Of a DNA stretch of 64,000 nt, positions 23,552 to 32,566 are shown one piece after another. The notes under the pieces are model-generated. The model was not told the DNA's origin. It did no database searches and was given only the letters and a program-made list of their open reading frames with translations. Where the stretch lies: NCBI RefSeq assembly GCF_900100365.1, contig NZ_FNKU01000002.1, forward strand, positions 1 to 64,000, read 5' to 3'. Both the position numbers and the translations under genes were made by a program. Position 1 is the stretch's first letter. Each line of letters begins with the position of its first letter. The stretch comes from Pseudomonas cannabina. GTDB taxonomy: Bacteria; Pseudomonadota; Gammaproteobacteria; Pseudomonadales; Pseudomonadaceae.

Positions 23552-26500
23552 CTAGAGGTTGTAACCGCGCCGTTTGATCAACTCGTTGGCCAGCGTGCGA
23601 ATCACGTTGTTGGAATCCGCCTCACCCGCTTGCTTCTGGCGCAGCGCGATGAGTTTTTCTGCCGTGCCCTGGGGAAAGGCTTCGGCCAGGATGGCGCGAG
23701 CCGTGGAACCGCCGACCGCTTCATACAACAACCTGCGCAGGGCGCTGTCGGTCGGTGAAGAGCCCAACGCCCATAGCTCCAGGGGCCCCATGGCGTTTTT
23801 CAGAATGCGCGCCAGGGTGCCGCCACCCTTGATTCGGAACACGCCCAAAAACGGTACGCCGCTGCCATCCGCTGCTGGACCTGAACCCAAACGCTGAAAG
23901 CGCTGCAGAGTGACCTTGGGCACTTTGATGGTGTCGGTCAGAAGCTTCTCGTCCTTGGGGTCCACCTCCATCATGTACAGCGAGTTGGCCGAATTCAGAA
24001 TGGCGTCGGGAAAGTCGCTCACGTACTGCGAGGACAACACCGTGCGTATGCCGAATTTGCGTTGCTCACGGTCCTGGGTTTCCAGCATGGGAAAGATGAA
24101 GGGCACCTGTTTGGCATTGTGCAGCTCGTCGTAGACCTTGGTTTTGACCTCCTGATCCAGCTGCTCCAGGCGGTCGAGATGCATGGGGTGGTAAAGCGTG
24201 GGCACCGCCTCCAACAGCTCATCCCGGTATTGCGGCAACACAAAATCGCCCCCCGCCACCTGGCCCGCAAACAGGAACATGATTCCGGTTTTCAGGTGGC
24301 CAGCATTGGTGGTGTTATCACCCATGACATTGTTCAGATCGATCGCGATCACTCGCGTGCGTGGACTGATCAAGAACTGCGTACGCCCGGCCAGCATCTT
24401 GAATTCTCTACAGGCGTCAGTCATGCAGCGGTGCAAGTACTCCAGCAACAGCTCCTGACTGCCATCGCGTTGCACCCGACCATAGGCGCTCTGTACGTCT
24501 TCATGGTTCAGGAAGGTGGTCATGTCGGCCAGTTCCGGCACCGCTTCGAACTGGGCCAGCTGCGCTTCCTTAACAAAGCCTGCTTCAAACAACAGATCGC
24601 GCACCTCATACCAGGTACTGCTATCCCACCACTGGGCCGGATAGCGCTCGATCAACCCGCTTTTATCCAAGGCAGTGTCCACTCCGGGGACGACCCCGCG
24701 CGCCCAGGCTCTGGGGCTTTTTTCGGCATTGGCGGTATAGGCCATGCTGATGACGCGGTCCAGTATCTGCCGGGTATCGCGTTCGTTTGGCGGGTTGCCG
24801 GTAGAGGGATCAATGCACATGGCCGTGAGCATGCTGATGATCCAGTTACGCTCGGGGGCGATCGGAAACCGCGCGCCCAGTTGGATATCGAACAGGTTCC
24901 GGCAATGCTTGGGGCTGTTCTGCAGCACAATGCCCACGACCTCGTCCTTACGATCCGGCGGCAGACTGTCGCGCAGCAAGGCGACTTGACCTTGCATCGA
25001 GAAACCTTTGTCCACCCCCGCCATGAACGGTAATCGCTGCTGGGCGCTGGACACCGTGACATTGCCCAGCTTGTTCAGCAGCACCGACTTGCCCTGGCCG
25101 GAAGAGCCGGTGACCACACTGGTGAGCTTGTTCTGCTTGGGGGTGGCCAGACCGACCGGATAGAGCTTGCCATCGAGCGTAGCAAACAAGGCGTTGCCGT
25201 CCTCCTCCCAAGCCGAGGCCGGGCGGGTCAGCGGCAACAGGTTCAGCGCCTCTGAAAGCGGCGGATACAAAAGGTTCGGGCCACTGCCTTTGCTGGAAGC
25301 CACTAGCGTCGAGGCCCATGCACGTACCGGGTTGCCGAAGGTTTGCGTCACCTCGCACACCCCCCAGGCCTGAAAGGCCTGGGTCAGCAGCGTCAGATGG
25401 CGCGTCACTGCGGCCTTGCTGTCACCCCAGGTGGAGGCCATGATCGTCATGACGCATACCGGCTCTTGTTGCTCAACCTTTGTCAGCGTTTCGATGGAGT
25501 TCCAGATGGGCCGAAGTGGCGGCACAAACGCAATGAAATCCAACGTGCCTTTTTTCATGCCTAGCGACTTCATGCCCCCAGGCATCAGGTCCATACGCAC
25601 GCGCCAAGGCACGCCGCGAGGGACCAACGCTTTGAGCTTGGCAAAGGTCTGCGGCGTCTGCGGTCCCAGAACGACAGACAAGGTGCCATGCCACATCCCA
25701 TTGACGCAGAGCTTGTTGCCGTTGGTTTCCATGTCCTGGTTCATCAGCTGAAACTTCAGCTGCGGGGCCAGAAACGGTGTGTGATCGTCGCCGTTACGGA
25801 CACCATGCGGGGTGATCGGATCATCAGGGAGCAGCGGGTACCAATGCTCACTGGTACCGAGCCGGTCCACTTGAAAGCGCAGCGCCTGGCCCACTGCATG
25901 GGCATCGAGCAGTTCCAGCAGCACACCCTGGCCGTCATCTTTAAAGGCAGCTTCCACAGCGCTCATGAAGGCGTCGTGGCGAATTTTCAGGCCGGCCATT
26001 TCAGCCAGGACCGGATTTTGTCCAAACCGTGCATCCGGGCTTTGCCCGATCAATTGCTTGATACGGCGATTTTCGTCGATCAGTTCATGCGCAGAGAGCG
26101 CCTTGCGTCCGGTGTAACACACCAGGTAGCAGCGTTCGCGAGAGACCCAAGGGGCCAGCTTTTCAACGTTTTCGTCCAGGATCGGCGTCAAGTCGATGCC
26201 GGTCCGTTTGACAGAAGCGTACTGAGGGGCCAGCAGGCGTTCGACGTCCTCGCGGCCTCGATCAGGGTCATCATCGAACACCAGGCTGATTTTGTGTCCA
26301 TGTCGGCGATAGTGGGCTGTCAGCGCATGCATCATGCGCTCCAAGCGGCCGGCCCAGGAATAAGGGGCCTCCAGGGGTGCCGCTTCGTCGGTGTCACAAA
26401 AACTGCCGGCAACGGCATACACCGAGCAGTAATCGCCATCGTCGTTGACCAGTACATACGGGGCATTGAGGGCTGGGTGGCGAGTGCGATCGTCGTCCGT

Positions 26501-26608
26501 CAGACGCAGTACCGTGTTCAAGTCGCAATAGTCGGGCAGATCGCGTGATACGGCAAACCGGGAGGTTTCTGTGATCAGGTCTTCAACCCAACGGATCAAG
26601 CTCGGCAT
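23552..26608 (-). CDS. traU: TraU/DotO-like transfer ATPase
   Basis: A 1018-residue ATPase equivalent to IncI TraU and Legionella DotO (IcmB), which energises the type IVB channel. A Walker A motif GSSGQGKS lies near residue 500, inside VVTGSSGQGKSVLLNKLGN. Later motifs include VIAIDLNNVMGD and VYDELHNAKQ, typical of VirB4-like ATPases. The start is ATG 26608 with GGAG eight bases upstream; the gene overlaps traT by 26 bases. Confidence 0.9.
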   Translation of the reverse strand: MPSLIRWVEDLITETSRFAVSRDLPDYCDLNTVLRLTDDDRTRHPALNAPYVLVNDDGDYCSVYAVAGSFCDTDEAAPLEAPYSWAGRLERMMHALTAHYRRHGHKISLVFDDDPDRGREDVERLLAPQYASVKRTGIDLTPILDENVEKLAPWVSRERCYLVCYTGRKALSAHELIDENRRIKQLIGQSPDARFGQNPVLAEMAGLKIRHDAFMSAVEAAFKDDGQGVLLELLDAHAVGQALRFQVDRLGTSEHWYPLLPDDPITPHGVRNGDDHTPFLAPQLKFQLMNQDMETNGNKLCVNGMWHGTLSVVLGPQTPQTFAKLKALVPRGVPWRVRMDLMPGGMKSLGMKKGTLDFIAFVPPLRPIWNSIETLTKVEQQEPVCVMTIMASTWGDSKAAVTRHLTLLTQAFQAWGVCEVTQTFGNPVRAWASTLVASSKGSGPNLLYPPLSEALNLLPLTRPASAWEEDGNALFATLDGKLYPVGLATPKQNKLTSVVTGSSGQGKSVLLNKLGNVTVSSAQQRLPFMAGVDKGFSMQGQVALLRDSLPPDRKDEVVGIVLQNSPKHCRNLFDIQLGARFPIAPERNWIISMLTAMCIDPSTGNPPNERDTRQILDRVISMAYTANAEKSPRAWARGVVPGVDTALDKSGLIERYPAQWWDSSTWYEVRDLLFEAGFVKEAQLAQFEAVPELADMTTFLNHEDVQSAYGRVQRDGSQELLLEYLHRCMTDACREFKMLAGRTQFLISPRTRVIAIDLNNVMGDNTTNAGHLKTGIMFLFAGQVAGGDFVLPQYRDELLEAVPTLYHPMHLDRLEQLDQEVKTKVYDELHNAKQVPFIFPMLETQDREQRKFGIRTVLSSQYVSDFPDAILNSANSLYMMEVDPKDEKLLTDTIKVPKVTLQRFQRLGSGPAADGSGVPFLGVFRIKGGGTLARILKNAMGPLELWALGSSPTDSALRRLLYEAVGGSTARAILAEAFPQGTAEKLIALRQKQAGEADSNNVIRTLANELIKRRGYNL

Positions 26609-27194
26609 AAAAGTCACTCCGTTTATAGGTGTCCCAGCTGCGGGAGGAAAGTGCCCCCGCGACCGTTTTGCCGGTGGGCAGTAATAGCGACAGATCCTCG
26701 AACATGTCCGCCGGCAGGATCAGGGCACAGCCTTCCAGGCGGTTTCGAAGGGTCGAGCGCTTGTGAGGAGGAAGACGCTGAAAGGCCATGGCGAATTCGC
26801 CGGCACGTGTCGTGCCCCAGGCTTGTTCCACCTCACGGCCATGTCGAGCCAGCCAGAGCAGAACCCTTTTTCCTTGGGCACGCTGTGTGCGGGTACCACC
26901 GAGAATGGCAATCAGCGCACGGCGCTGCAGGTGATGCACATCCGTCATGGCCATACCGGGCAGGTAGGCCAGCACGCCGTGAGCCGCCGTAGGGCTGTCC
27001 AGGTGCCCGGCCAGGTAGCACAGGGTGCAAACCGCATGGGAGGCGGTAAACCCTGATCGAGCCCCCTGCCACAGCTTTTGGGTCCACAGTCCGCAGCAAG
27101 CGCATTGCTCGCCAGGCATAGCCGTCGGTACCGGCGTTTCAGGATCACCGCTGACATCGAGCATCAGGGGGATATGCGATAGATCAACATCCAT
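26583..27194 (-). CDS. traT: TraT-like protein resembling IcmJ/DotN
   Basis: A 203-residue protein with a cysteine cluster CACCG...CTLC (residues ~31-61) that could bind zinc, followed by a helical domain. In Legionella, IcmJ (DotN) is ~208 residues, has similar cysteines and is encoded directly next to IcmB/DotO. Here the gene overlaps traU, so TraT is probably the IcmJ counterpart. The ATG at 27194 (AAGG upstream) fits better than a GTG at 27260 that lacks a ribosome site. Confidence 0.7.
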   Translation of the reverse strand: MDVDLSHIPLMLDVSGDPETPVPTAMPGEQCACCGLWTQKLWQGARSGFTASHAVCTLCYLAGHLDSPTAAHGVLAYLPGMAMTDVHHLQRRALIAILGGTRTQRAQGKRVLLWLARHGREVEQAWGTTRAGEFAMAFQRLPPHKRSTLRNRLEGCALILPADMFEDLSLLLPTGKTVAGALSSRSWDTYKRSDFYAELDPLG

Positions 27195-27275
27195 AGCTTC
27201 GCCTTCTGCAAGCTTCAGAATTGGGTTTCGGAGGGGAGGCCCTGCGATGACCGAAGTCACCGCAGGAGGGTTGGC

Positions 27276-27671
27276 TTAGCCCACGTCTACAGGCGAGAGG
27301 CCGACCTGCGCTTGTGAGCGCTTGATGATTTCAGGCACAACCACCAGGCATACCCCGAACAGGATGGACGCGATGATCGCGCCGATTTTGATCTGCGGGT
27401 TGTCTTTCTTGTTCTTGGCCGCGACCAGCCCACCGATCACGAAGATCACACCGGCAAACTGAGCAATGGTCAGTGCAGATTTCTTCAGCGACGTGGCACC
27501 TACAGCCGCCGAATCACCCATCCCGGCAATGTCGGCACCGGCAGCACCGGCAAAAGCCAGCACTGGGTTGGCAGCCATAGCTGCCGTCAGGCACTTCAAT
27601 ACGCGTTGACGCAGACCGTCTTTGAAAACAGACAAGCGAACAGCAGCGCACAGCATTACGTCTTTGGACAT
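27276..27671 (-). CDS. traR: TraR/IcmD-like small membrane protein
   Basis: A 131-residue protein with an N-terminal export-type segment up to about residue 45 and two spans (LTIAQFAGVIFVIGGLVAA; IGAIIASILFGVCLVVVPEI). This layout matches IcmD (DotP)/TraR, related in topology to VirB2-type pilins. AGGAG lies before ATG 27671. Confidence 0.8.
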   Translation of the reverse strand: MSKDVMLCAAVRLSVFKDGLRQRVLKCLTAAMAANPVLAFAGAAGADIAGMGDSAAVGATSLKKSALTIAQFAGVIFVIGGLVAAKNKKDNPQIKIGAIIASILFGVCLVVVPEIIKRSQAQVGLSPVDVG

Positions 27672-27746
27672 AACCAACTCCTAGGGATTAATCAGTAGGG
27701 TGTAACTATCGAAGATGCGCCGAGGCGCTTTGGCATCCCGATCTGC

Positions 27747-28289
27747 TTACAGCAGGCCGAGAGATTTTTGCAGGGCGCTAAGCAGGTACGGACTGCATAC
27801 GCAGAAAACGCCCAGGACAAACTTGAGGGTACCGCTTGAAACATCCTGACTGGCCGATAGGCCCGTATGCCCGTCCTTGAACGAGCGTTTCCAGGACAAC
27901 ATGCCTTGCAGCGCGAACCAGACGCCCAGCATGCGCACCAGACTTAACACGGCATTGGCCGCATCGGCTGCGACACCAAAGGTGCCCACGTCCACGTAGC
28001 TGATGGCATCGAAGGTCGCGCCCTGCCAACCAAACTGGCGGGCGGCAGCACCGATCATTTGATCGAGGCCGGCCAGGCCTCCACAGAGCAACAACACAGC
28101 GATGACCTTGCCGCCACCTTCCGCATGGCCAGGTGCTTTGCGCGCGGCACTGGCGTGAGTGGCGAGGTAGCTCACAGCGCCAGTGACCGCAAACAAGCTG
28201 CCCAGCGTGAAGGCAAAGTTGACGAAGGAAGTCAGCAGGTTGTGGGACAGATTGACCAACATTTGAATCGCGTCAGTACTGCCGTCCAT
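27747..28289 (-). CDS. traQ: TraQ/IcmC-like membrane protein
   Basis: A 180-residue protein with four hydrophobic segments: residues ~13-45, 62-85, 105-130 and 150-180. This matches IcmC/IcmV-DotE-type proteins of Dot/Icm systems and TraQ of IncI plasmids. It starts at ATG 28289 with GAGG upstream, eight bases after traP. Confidence 0.8.
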   Translation of the reverse strand: MDGSTDAIQMLVNLSHNLLTSFVNFAFTLGSLFAVTGAVSYLATHASAARKAPGHAEGGGKVIAVLLLCGGLAGLDQMIGAAARQFGWQGATFDAISYVDVGTFGVAADAANAVLSLVRMLGVWFALQGMLSWKRSFKDGHTGLSASQDVSSGTLKFVLGVFCVCSPYLLSALQKSLGLL

Positions 28290-28297
28290 GATTTACC

Positions 28298-29008
28298 TCA
28301 TTTGATTGTGCCCGCGCTGGTCAGCACTTCGCGGGCCTGGGGATTGATGCCGGTGACGGTCACCTGGCCCAGTTTCTCGCCGGGACTGACGGCCCAGGTC
28401 TTGTCCTGCCAGTACACCCAGGCCATGCCGTTCTGAATGGCTTGCACGCGCATGCCATTCAACGGCGAACGTGTTTTAGCGACTGGCTTGCTGGCCTGCT
28501 GTGTCGTGGTCGTCGCGCCGGGTCGCCCTTCAAGGAAGGACAGACGTGCTGACAAGACGCTGTTTTGCGCTTGTGCCTCGGCCAGTTGCTGTTGCAGCGC
28601 CTGTTGTGCAACCCCCTGAGTCTTGATCGTTTCGGACAAGCGCTGGATCGCGGTGCGATTCACCTCTGCGTAGGTACGTACCCCGCCGATCATGGCCGCA
28701 ACCTCGTTCTTGAACTGGCCCAAATCAGACTCGGCAGCGGCTGCAACAGGGTGGGTACTCGACTGTTCAGCGGGCAAAGGCTGCTGTTCTAAGTCATTTT
28801 CAAAGGCCAGGCGATTGACTGACGGGTTTTCTTCGCGGGCAAACAAGTACCAGCCAACCAGTGCCAATAACAGGGCAATGCCGATCAGCCAGGGCAGTGA
28901 AAGCCCCATGACGATCGGGCGTTGCCACACGCTACGACTGGGAGCCTGGGTGGGAGCCGGCATTTCAATAGTCGATGCCTTGGGCTCTGCTGGACTGAAC
29001 TCGCTCAT
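28298..29008 (-). CDS. traP: TraP/DotF-like inner-membrane protein
   Basis: A 236-residue bitopic protein. It has one span near residues 38-58 (LPWLIGIALLLALVGWYLFA), then a periplasmic coiled coil (~95-160: RTAIQRLSETIKTQ...) and a small globular end (...INPQAREVLTSAGTIK). DotF (IcmG)/TraP bridges inner and outer complexes. Its ATG overlaps the traO stop (ATGA). Confidence 0.8.
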   Translation of the reverse strand: MSEFSPAEPKASTIEMPAPTQAPSRSVWQRPIVMGLSLPWLIGIALLLALVGWYLFAREENPSVNRLAFENDLEQQPLPAEQSSTHPVAAAAESDLGQFKNEVAAMIGGVRTYAEVNRTAIQRLSETIKTQGVAQQALQQQLAEAQAQNSVLSARLSFLEGRPGATTTTQQASKPVAKTRSPLNGMRVQAIQNGMAWVYWQDKTWAVSPGEKLGQVTVTGINPQAREVLTSAGTIK

Positions 29009-30363
29009 TGTTGACTCTCCTGCAGCTTGCGCTGCGCCTGGATTCTCGTCTGGGTCTGCGCACGCCATTGATCAGGCGTCAGCGGTTGAGCTGGGGACTG
29101 CGGTTGTGCCGACATGACGGCCTGAGCGGGAGCCGCAGGTTGCACCGTTTCACCGCTTCGCCCTGGGGCAACGGCATCACCTGCGTATACGCCTCGCATG
29201 AACTGAATCGCGACCACCTGCCCCTTGAACACATTGACCTGGGTGGCCGGGGTGCGAGCGGCATCATCCGTCAGCACTTTGGCCGCCTGGCCGGCGGCAC
29301 CGCCCAGAATGGTACCGGCGACCGCCGTTCCATCCGGCATGCCTGGTCGGGCGGTCTGAGTGGAAAAGCCATTGCTGAGGACCTGAGTATTGGCTTGTGA
29401 GTACATGTCGCTGATATTGCCAATGCCGCCCAGTACCGCTGGCAACACAATGCGTGACATGTAGCGGTGGTTTACTTCAGAAGCCACGTTGGCCAACAGG
29501 GTGTCGTCCTGAAGCGCATAGGCATCGACTTTGTAATTGACGCCCTTGAAGGCCATTTCAGTGAAGTGGATCACCACACCATCACCGGCCAACCTGGCGC
29601 CCTCGGGTGCCTTGAGCACAGCCCCGGCATACGGCCCGGACAGCTTGCCCAGCACCGGCGTGGTGCTGTTGTCCGAGTCCACACCGATATCGATCACGCC
29701 AGCCCCGCGCCAGTAGGGCGGCACCACTTCGACAGGTGAATAGGGTTCTGCGGTGCTGTTCATGGAAGCGGTTTTCAGCTTGGCACCTCCCGGCAGGGTT
29801 TCACTCCAGCCGTCATAGCCTCCAGCAGAACCAGTGGTCGTATCGCCTGAGCCATTCAAAGCGTTAGTTCCCCCTAAAACATGGGCGAAGACCAGTCCGG
29901 ACTGCCGCTCTTCGGCTTTTTTTTCAGGATTGATCCGTTCTAGCAATGCCTTCAGACGCGGGTCTTCCTTCTTTTCGGAGTCTTTTGAGTTCTCGTCCTG
30001 ACGAGTATGGCTACGCCGGGCGGTAGGCTCTGCCTGAGGGGCAGGCTTGGCCTTCGTCACAGGCAGCATCACGCTCGTCTGCTCCATGGGCATACTGGCA
30101 ATGAAGCTGCTGTTTTCGTTTTTAGCCGTGCTGGCCCCTTCCTCGTTGTATTGCTTGAGCAGATCGCGATAGGCAGGGCTTTCAGTGCTGTGGCTGCGCG
30201 AAGCTTGTGCTACTCGACCCAGGTCTACCTTCGATTGCGCCGGCTCAGGCCTGGCCAGCCAGTCCCAAAGGTAATAGGCACCGCCAAAAACGACCACCAA
30301 TGCGCCTCCAACCAGCGCTGCGGTGAGTTTCATGTCGCGTTTGGCATCGTTTTCGTTTGCCAT
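29005..30363 (-). CDS. traO: TraO/DotG-like channel protein
   Basis: A 452-residue protein with one span near residues 15-32 (AALVGGALVVVFGGAYYLW). A long charged periplasmic linker follows. The C-terminal domain (GDGVVIHFTEMAFKGVNYKV... FKGQVVAIQFMRGVY) belongs to the VirB10/TrbI-like group. It forms the channel that spans both membranes in DotG-type systems. DotG itself is over twice as long because of repeats absent here. Confidence 0.88.
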   Translation of the reverse strand: MANENDAKRDMKLTAALVGGALVVVFGGAYYLWDWLARPEPAQSKVDLGRVAQASRSHSTESPAYRDLLKQYNEEGASTAKNENSSFIASMPMEQTSVMLPVTKAKPAPQAEPTARRSHTRQDENSKDSEKKEDPRLKALLERINPEKKAEERQSGLVFAHVLGGTNALNGSGDTTTGSAGGYDGWSETLPGGAKLKTASMNSTAEPYSPVEVVPPYWRGAGVIDIGVDSDNSTTPVLGKLSGPYAGAVLKAPEGARLAGDGVVIHFTEMAFKGVNYKVDAYALQDDTLLANVASEVNHRYMSRIVLPAVLGGIGNISDMYSQANTQVLSNGFSTQTARPGMPDGTAVAGTILGGAAGQAAKVLTDDAARTPATQVNVFKGQVVAIQFMRGVYAGDAVAPGRSGETVQPAAPAQAVMSAQPQSPAQPLTPDQWRAQTQTRIQAQRKLQESQQ

Positions 30364-30368
30364 GATGC

Positions 30369-31427
30369 TTACTCCAAGGCGACGTTGAGGGCCGCTGTGT
30401 GGCCCATGACCGAGAACGAAACATAGGGCGTCACGGGTAATTTCCAGAGATGCGTACCGTCTGCCGACGACAACGTGGATTCGAACTCGTCCCGGATATC
30501 AGCCCGCGTGCGGATGTACAGGTCGTCACCCATTTGCCACACCGTGGTGTCTGGCACGTTGCCGGTGGTTTTGAGCTGTTTGGCCTCCTTGGGTGGAACG
30601 CCATCGAGAAACCCCTGCAGCACCCGATCGTGCAAGCCGATACGGACCTCGGGAGCGGCGCCTGGCTGAGCACCTGGCCCACGCCTAGGCACACGCAAGT
30701 CCAGGCGAGCGTCCACTGCCCACGTCTGGGCCTTGGTATCCGACTCCCCGCTGCTGACGTAGAGCATGATCGGCACGGCCAAACCTTTCAGGTAAACCGT
30801 GACGTTTCCGCTGGCAAACGGCTTTTCGGCGTACAAGACCATGACCGGGCTATTGGGCACGTAATACGGCGTGATATCGGGGTTGCCACTGATGGGCGCG
30901 GCGCCCAGGTTCCACGGCGCGCCGGTACTGTCGATAAAGGTCAAGGAAGTGGGGTAGTTCACCGCCGTGCGCACCAGCGGCAAACTGGCCCCCGGCGACA
31001 GATTCACCGTTTGTGCGCTGATTCTCGGCACAATGGCGACCTGCGGAGAGGCCATGGCCTTGTCAACCTCTCCAACCTGCCCGCGCAGTTGCCGAATCTC
31101 TTGGGGAGTCAGCGGAGAAACGCTGTCCTGAGCCTTTTGAAAAAGCTCGGATGGCGGCGGAGGGAGCGGATCATTTCCAGACGGTTGCTGAGCGGGTGCT
31201 GCATTCACATGGCCATTACCTTGTGCCGGCGATCCGGCTTTCTGTGCTGCTGGGTTTACACCCACGCCCGTAGCCCAGCCCGAAGGTGCAGCCCCCGCAG
31301 CAGGCGTCACAGGGGCAGAGGGGGGAACCGCAGATTTAGCCGGAGCGGCCTCTGGGCTGACAGTTTCATCCGCCCAGGCGTAGCCGCTTGCCGCTAGCCA
31401 TAGGGCCAGCGCAATTGAAGTTTTCAT
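30369..31427 (-). CDS. traN: TraN/DotH-like outer-membrane core protein
   Basis: A 352-residue exported protein with a signal peptide (MKTSIALALWLAASGYAWA). It then has a Pro/Ala-rich linker, the motif VSPLTPQEIRQLRGQ and a C-terminal beta domain (NYPTSLTFIDSTGAPWNL). These are hallmarks of DotH (IcmK)/TraN, part of the outer-membrane core. The start ATG has AGGAACCTCCT upstream. Confidence 0.88.
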   Translation of the reverse strand: MKTSIALALWLAASGYAWADETVSPEAAPAKSAVPPSAPVTPAAGAAPSGWATGVGVNPAAQKAGSPAQGNGHVNAAPAQQPSGNDPLPPPPSELFQKAQDSVSPLTPQEIRQLRGQVGEVDKAMASPQVAIVPRISAQTVNLSPGASLPLVRTAVNYPTSLTFIDSTGAPWNLGAAPISGNPDITPYYVPNSPVMVLYAEKPFASGNVTVYLKGLAVPIMLYVSSGESDTKAQTWAVDARLDLRVPRRGPGAQPGAAPEVRIGLHDRVLQGFLDGVPPKEAKQLKTTGNVPDTTVWQMGDDLYIRTRADIRDEFESTLSSADGTHLWKLPVTPYVSFSVMGHTAALNVALE

Positions 31428-31483
31428 AGGAGGTTCCTGTCTAGCGGAGCCGATTAAACGCGCACCAAATGCACCAGTGCGTA

Positions 31484-32191
31484 TCAGTTAGCGTTGGTAG
31501 TAATCACTTGCGTGACTTCCAATCCTGCGTTTTTCACGCGTACGTCCGTCTGCTGAATGCGCAGAGTAAAAATGAAGCGCTGAGGCGGACTGCCGGATTG
31601 TTGACCATCCAGCTTCAAAGTCACGGGGTACTGGTACTCCCAGGCAAACTTGTCCCCGATCGTCCCACTACCGCGAATCACACCTGGGCCAACGTCTACC
31701 CAGAGGTTCATGCGCTGATCCTTGACCGCTTTGAGCAGGTTCGAGGCCACCAAGGCTTTGTAATAGTCCTGGAAGCCCACTTCCGAGTAGCGCTCGCCCA
31801 GTTGGGTCATCTGATCGCGGTAATGCACGAAGTCCAGAGTGAAGCTCTGGCGAATGGTGTCGGCCCCAAAGGCCGACACGTCACGCCTGCTATGCCCTGG
31901 TTTGTCCGTAGGGATGATCTTGGTCACGCGACCACCCTCGGCCGCGAAGTACTTCACCGGAGGATGGGCGACCTGCCAGCCCAAGTAGCCATTCACGCTG
32001 ACCGACAGCACCAGTGCCGGTGCCATCCAGAGCACTGCGGTCAGACAGCGATGGGCGAATGCCGCACCTAACGCACGGTCACGCTGCAACTGCATGGCAT
32101 GCTCGAACGTGTGCTGATCTTCCGCCGTGGGGAGGTGAGGTATTTCCAGAGACTCTTCCACGGGCAGCAACTTCTCTGATGAGTCAGTCAC
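31484..32191 (-). CDS. traM: TraM/DotI-like inner-membrane protein
   Basis: A 235-residue protein with one span (residues ~50-70: AVLWMAPALVLSVSVNGYLG) and a periplasmic NTF2-like domain, as in DotI (IcmL)/TraM. The start is GTG at 32191, with AGGAGG six bases upstream, and overlaps the traL stop as GTGA. A much longer open frame upstream has no support. Confidence 0.85.
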   Translation of the reverse strand: MTDSSEKLLPVEESLEIPHLPTAEDQHTFEHAMQLQRDRALGAAFAHRCLTAVLWMAPALVLSVSVNGYLGWQVAHPPVKYFAAEGGRVTKIIPTDKPGHSRRDVSAFGADTIRQSFTLDFVHYRDQMTQLGERYSEVGFQDYYKALVASNLLKAVKDQRMNLWVDVGPGVIRGSGTIGDKFAWEYQYPVTLKLDGQQSGSPPQRFIFTLRIQQTDVRVKNAGLEVTQVITTNAN

Positions 32192-32541
32192 AATGAACCT
32201 CCTACCGACTGCCAAGGGTCCGAGCCGCTGGGGATGTGGCTGTTGATCTTGTCCACCGCCGCCTGGCATACCTGATCGGCCACCTGGTTCATCAGGTCTT
32301 CCAGGCTTGGAAACGAGGGAAGGCTGATGCTGGTGGTGCGAATGCGCGACAAGCAATCCTGGAGTTCGTCTGAGACGGTGCGCTCGCGCTCTGCCCACAC
32401 GTCCGACGCCTTCTTGGCCCGCTCATACGCAGTCTGACTGCCCACACTGGCCGCTTGTCCTGAGCGGCACACCGCTGCGCTTCCCACAGCGGGCAGGCAG
32501 CACACGACCATCAGCAGTGCACCGCACATGCTTTTCTTCAT
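32188..32541 (-). CDS. traL: TraL-like secreted protein
   Basis: A 117-residue exported protein with a signal peptide (MKKSMCGALLMVVCCLPAVGSA). The mature part is helical and has three cysteines. It sits between the primase and traM, the traL position of IncI plasmids. Sequence similarity is weak to my eye; the assignment rests on position, export and size. Confidence 0.65.
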   Translation of the reverse strand: MKKSMCGALLMVVCCLPAVGSAAVCRSGQAASVGSQTAYERAKKASDVWAERERTVSDELQDCLSRIRTTSISLPSFPSLEDLMNQVADQVCQAAVDKINSHIPSGSDPWQSVGGSL

Positions 32542-32566
32542 GATGAGTTCCTTTGCTGTTTGCGTT

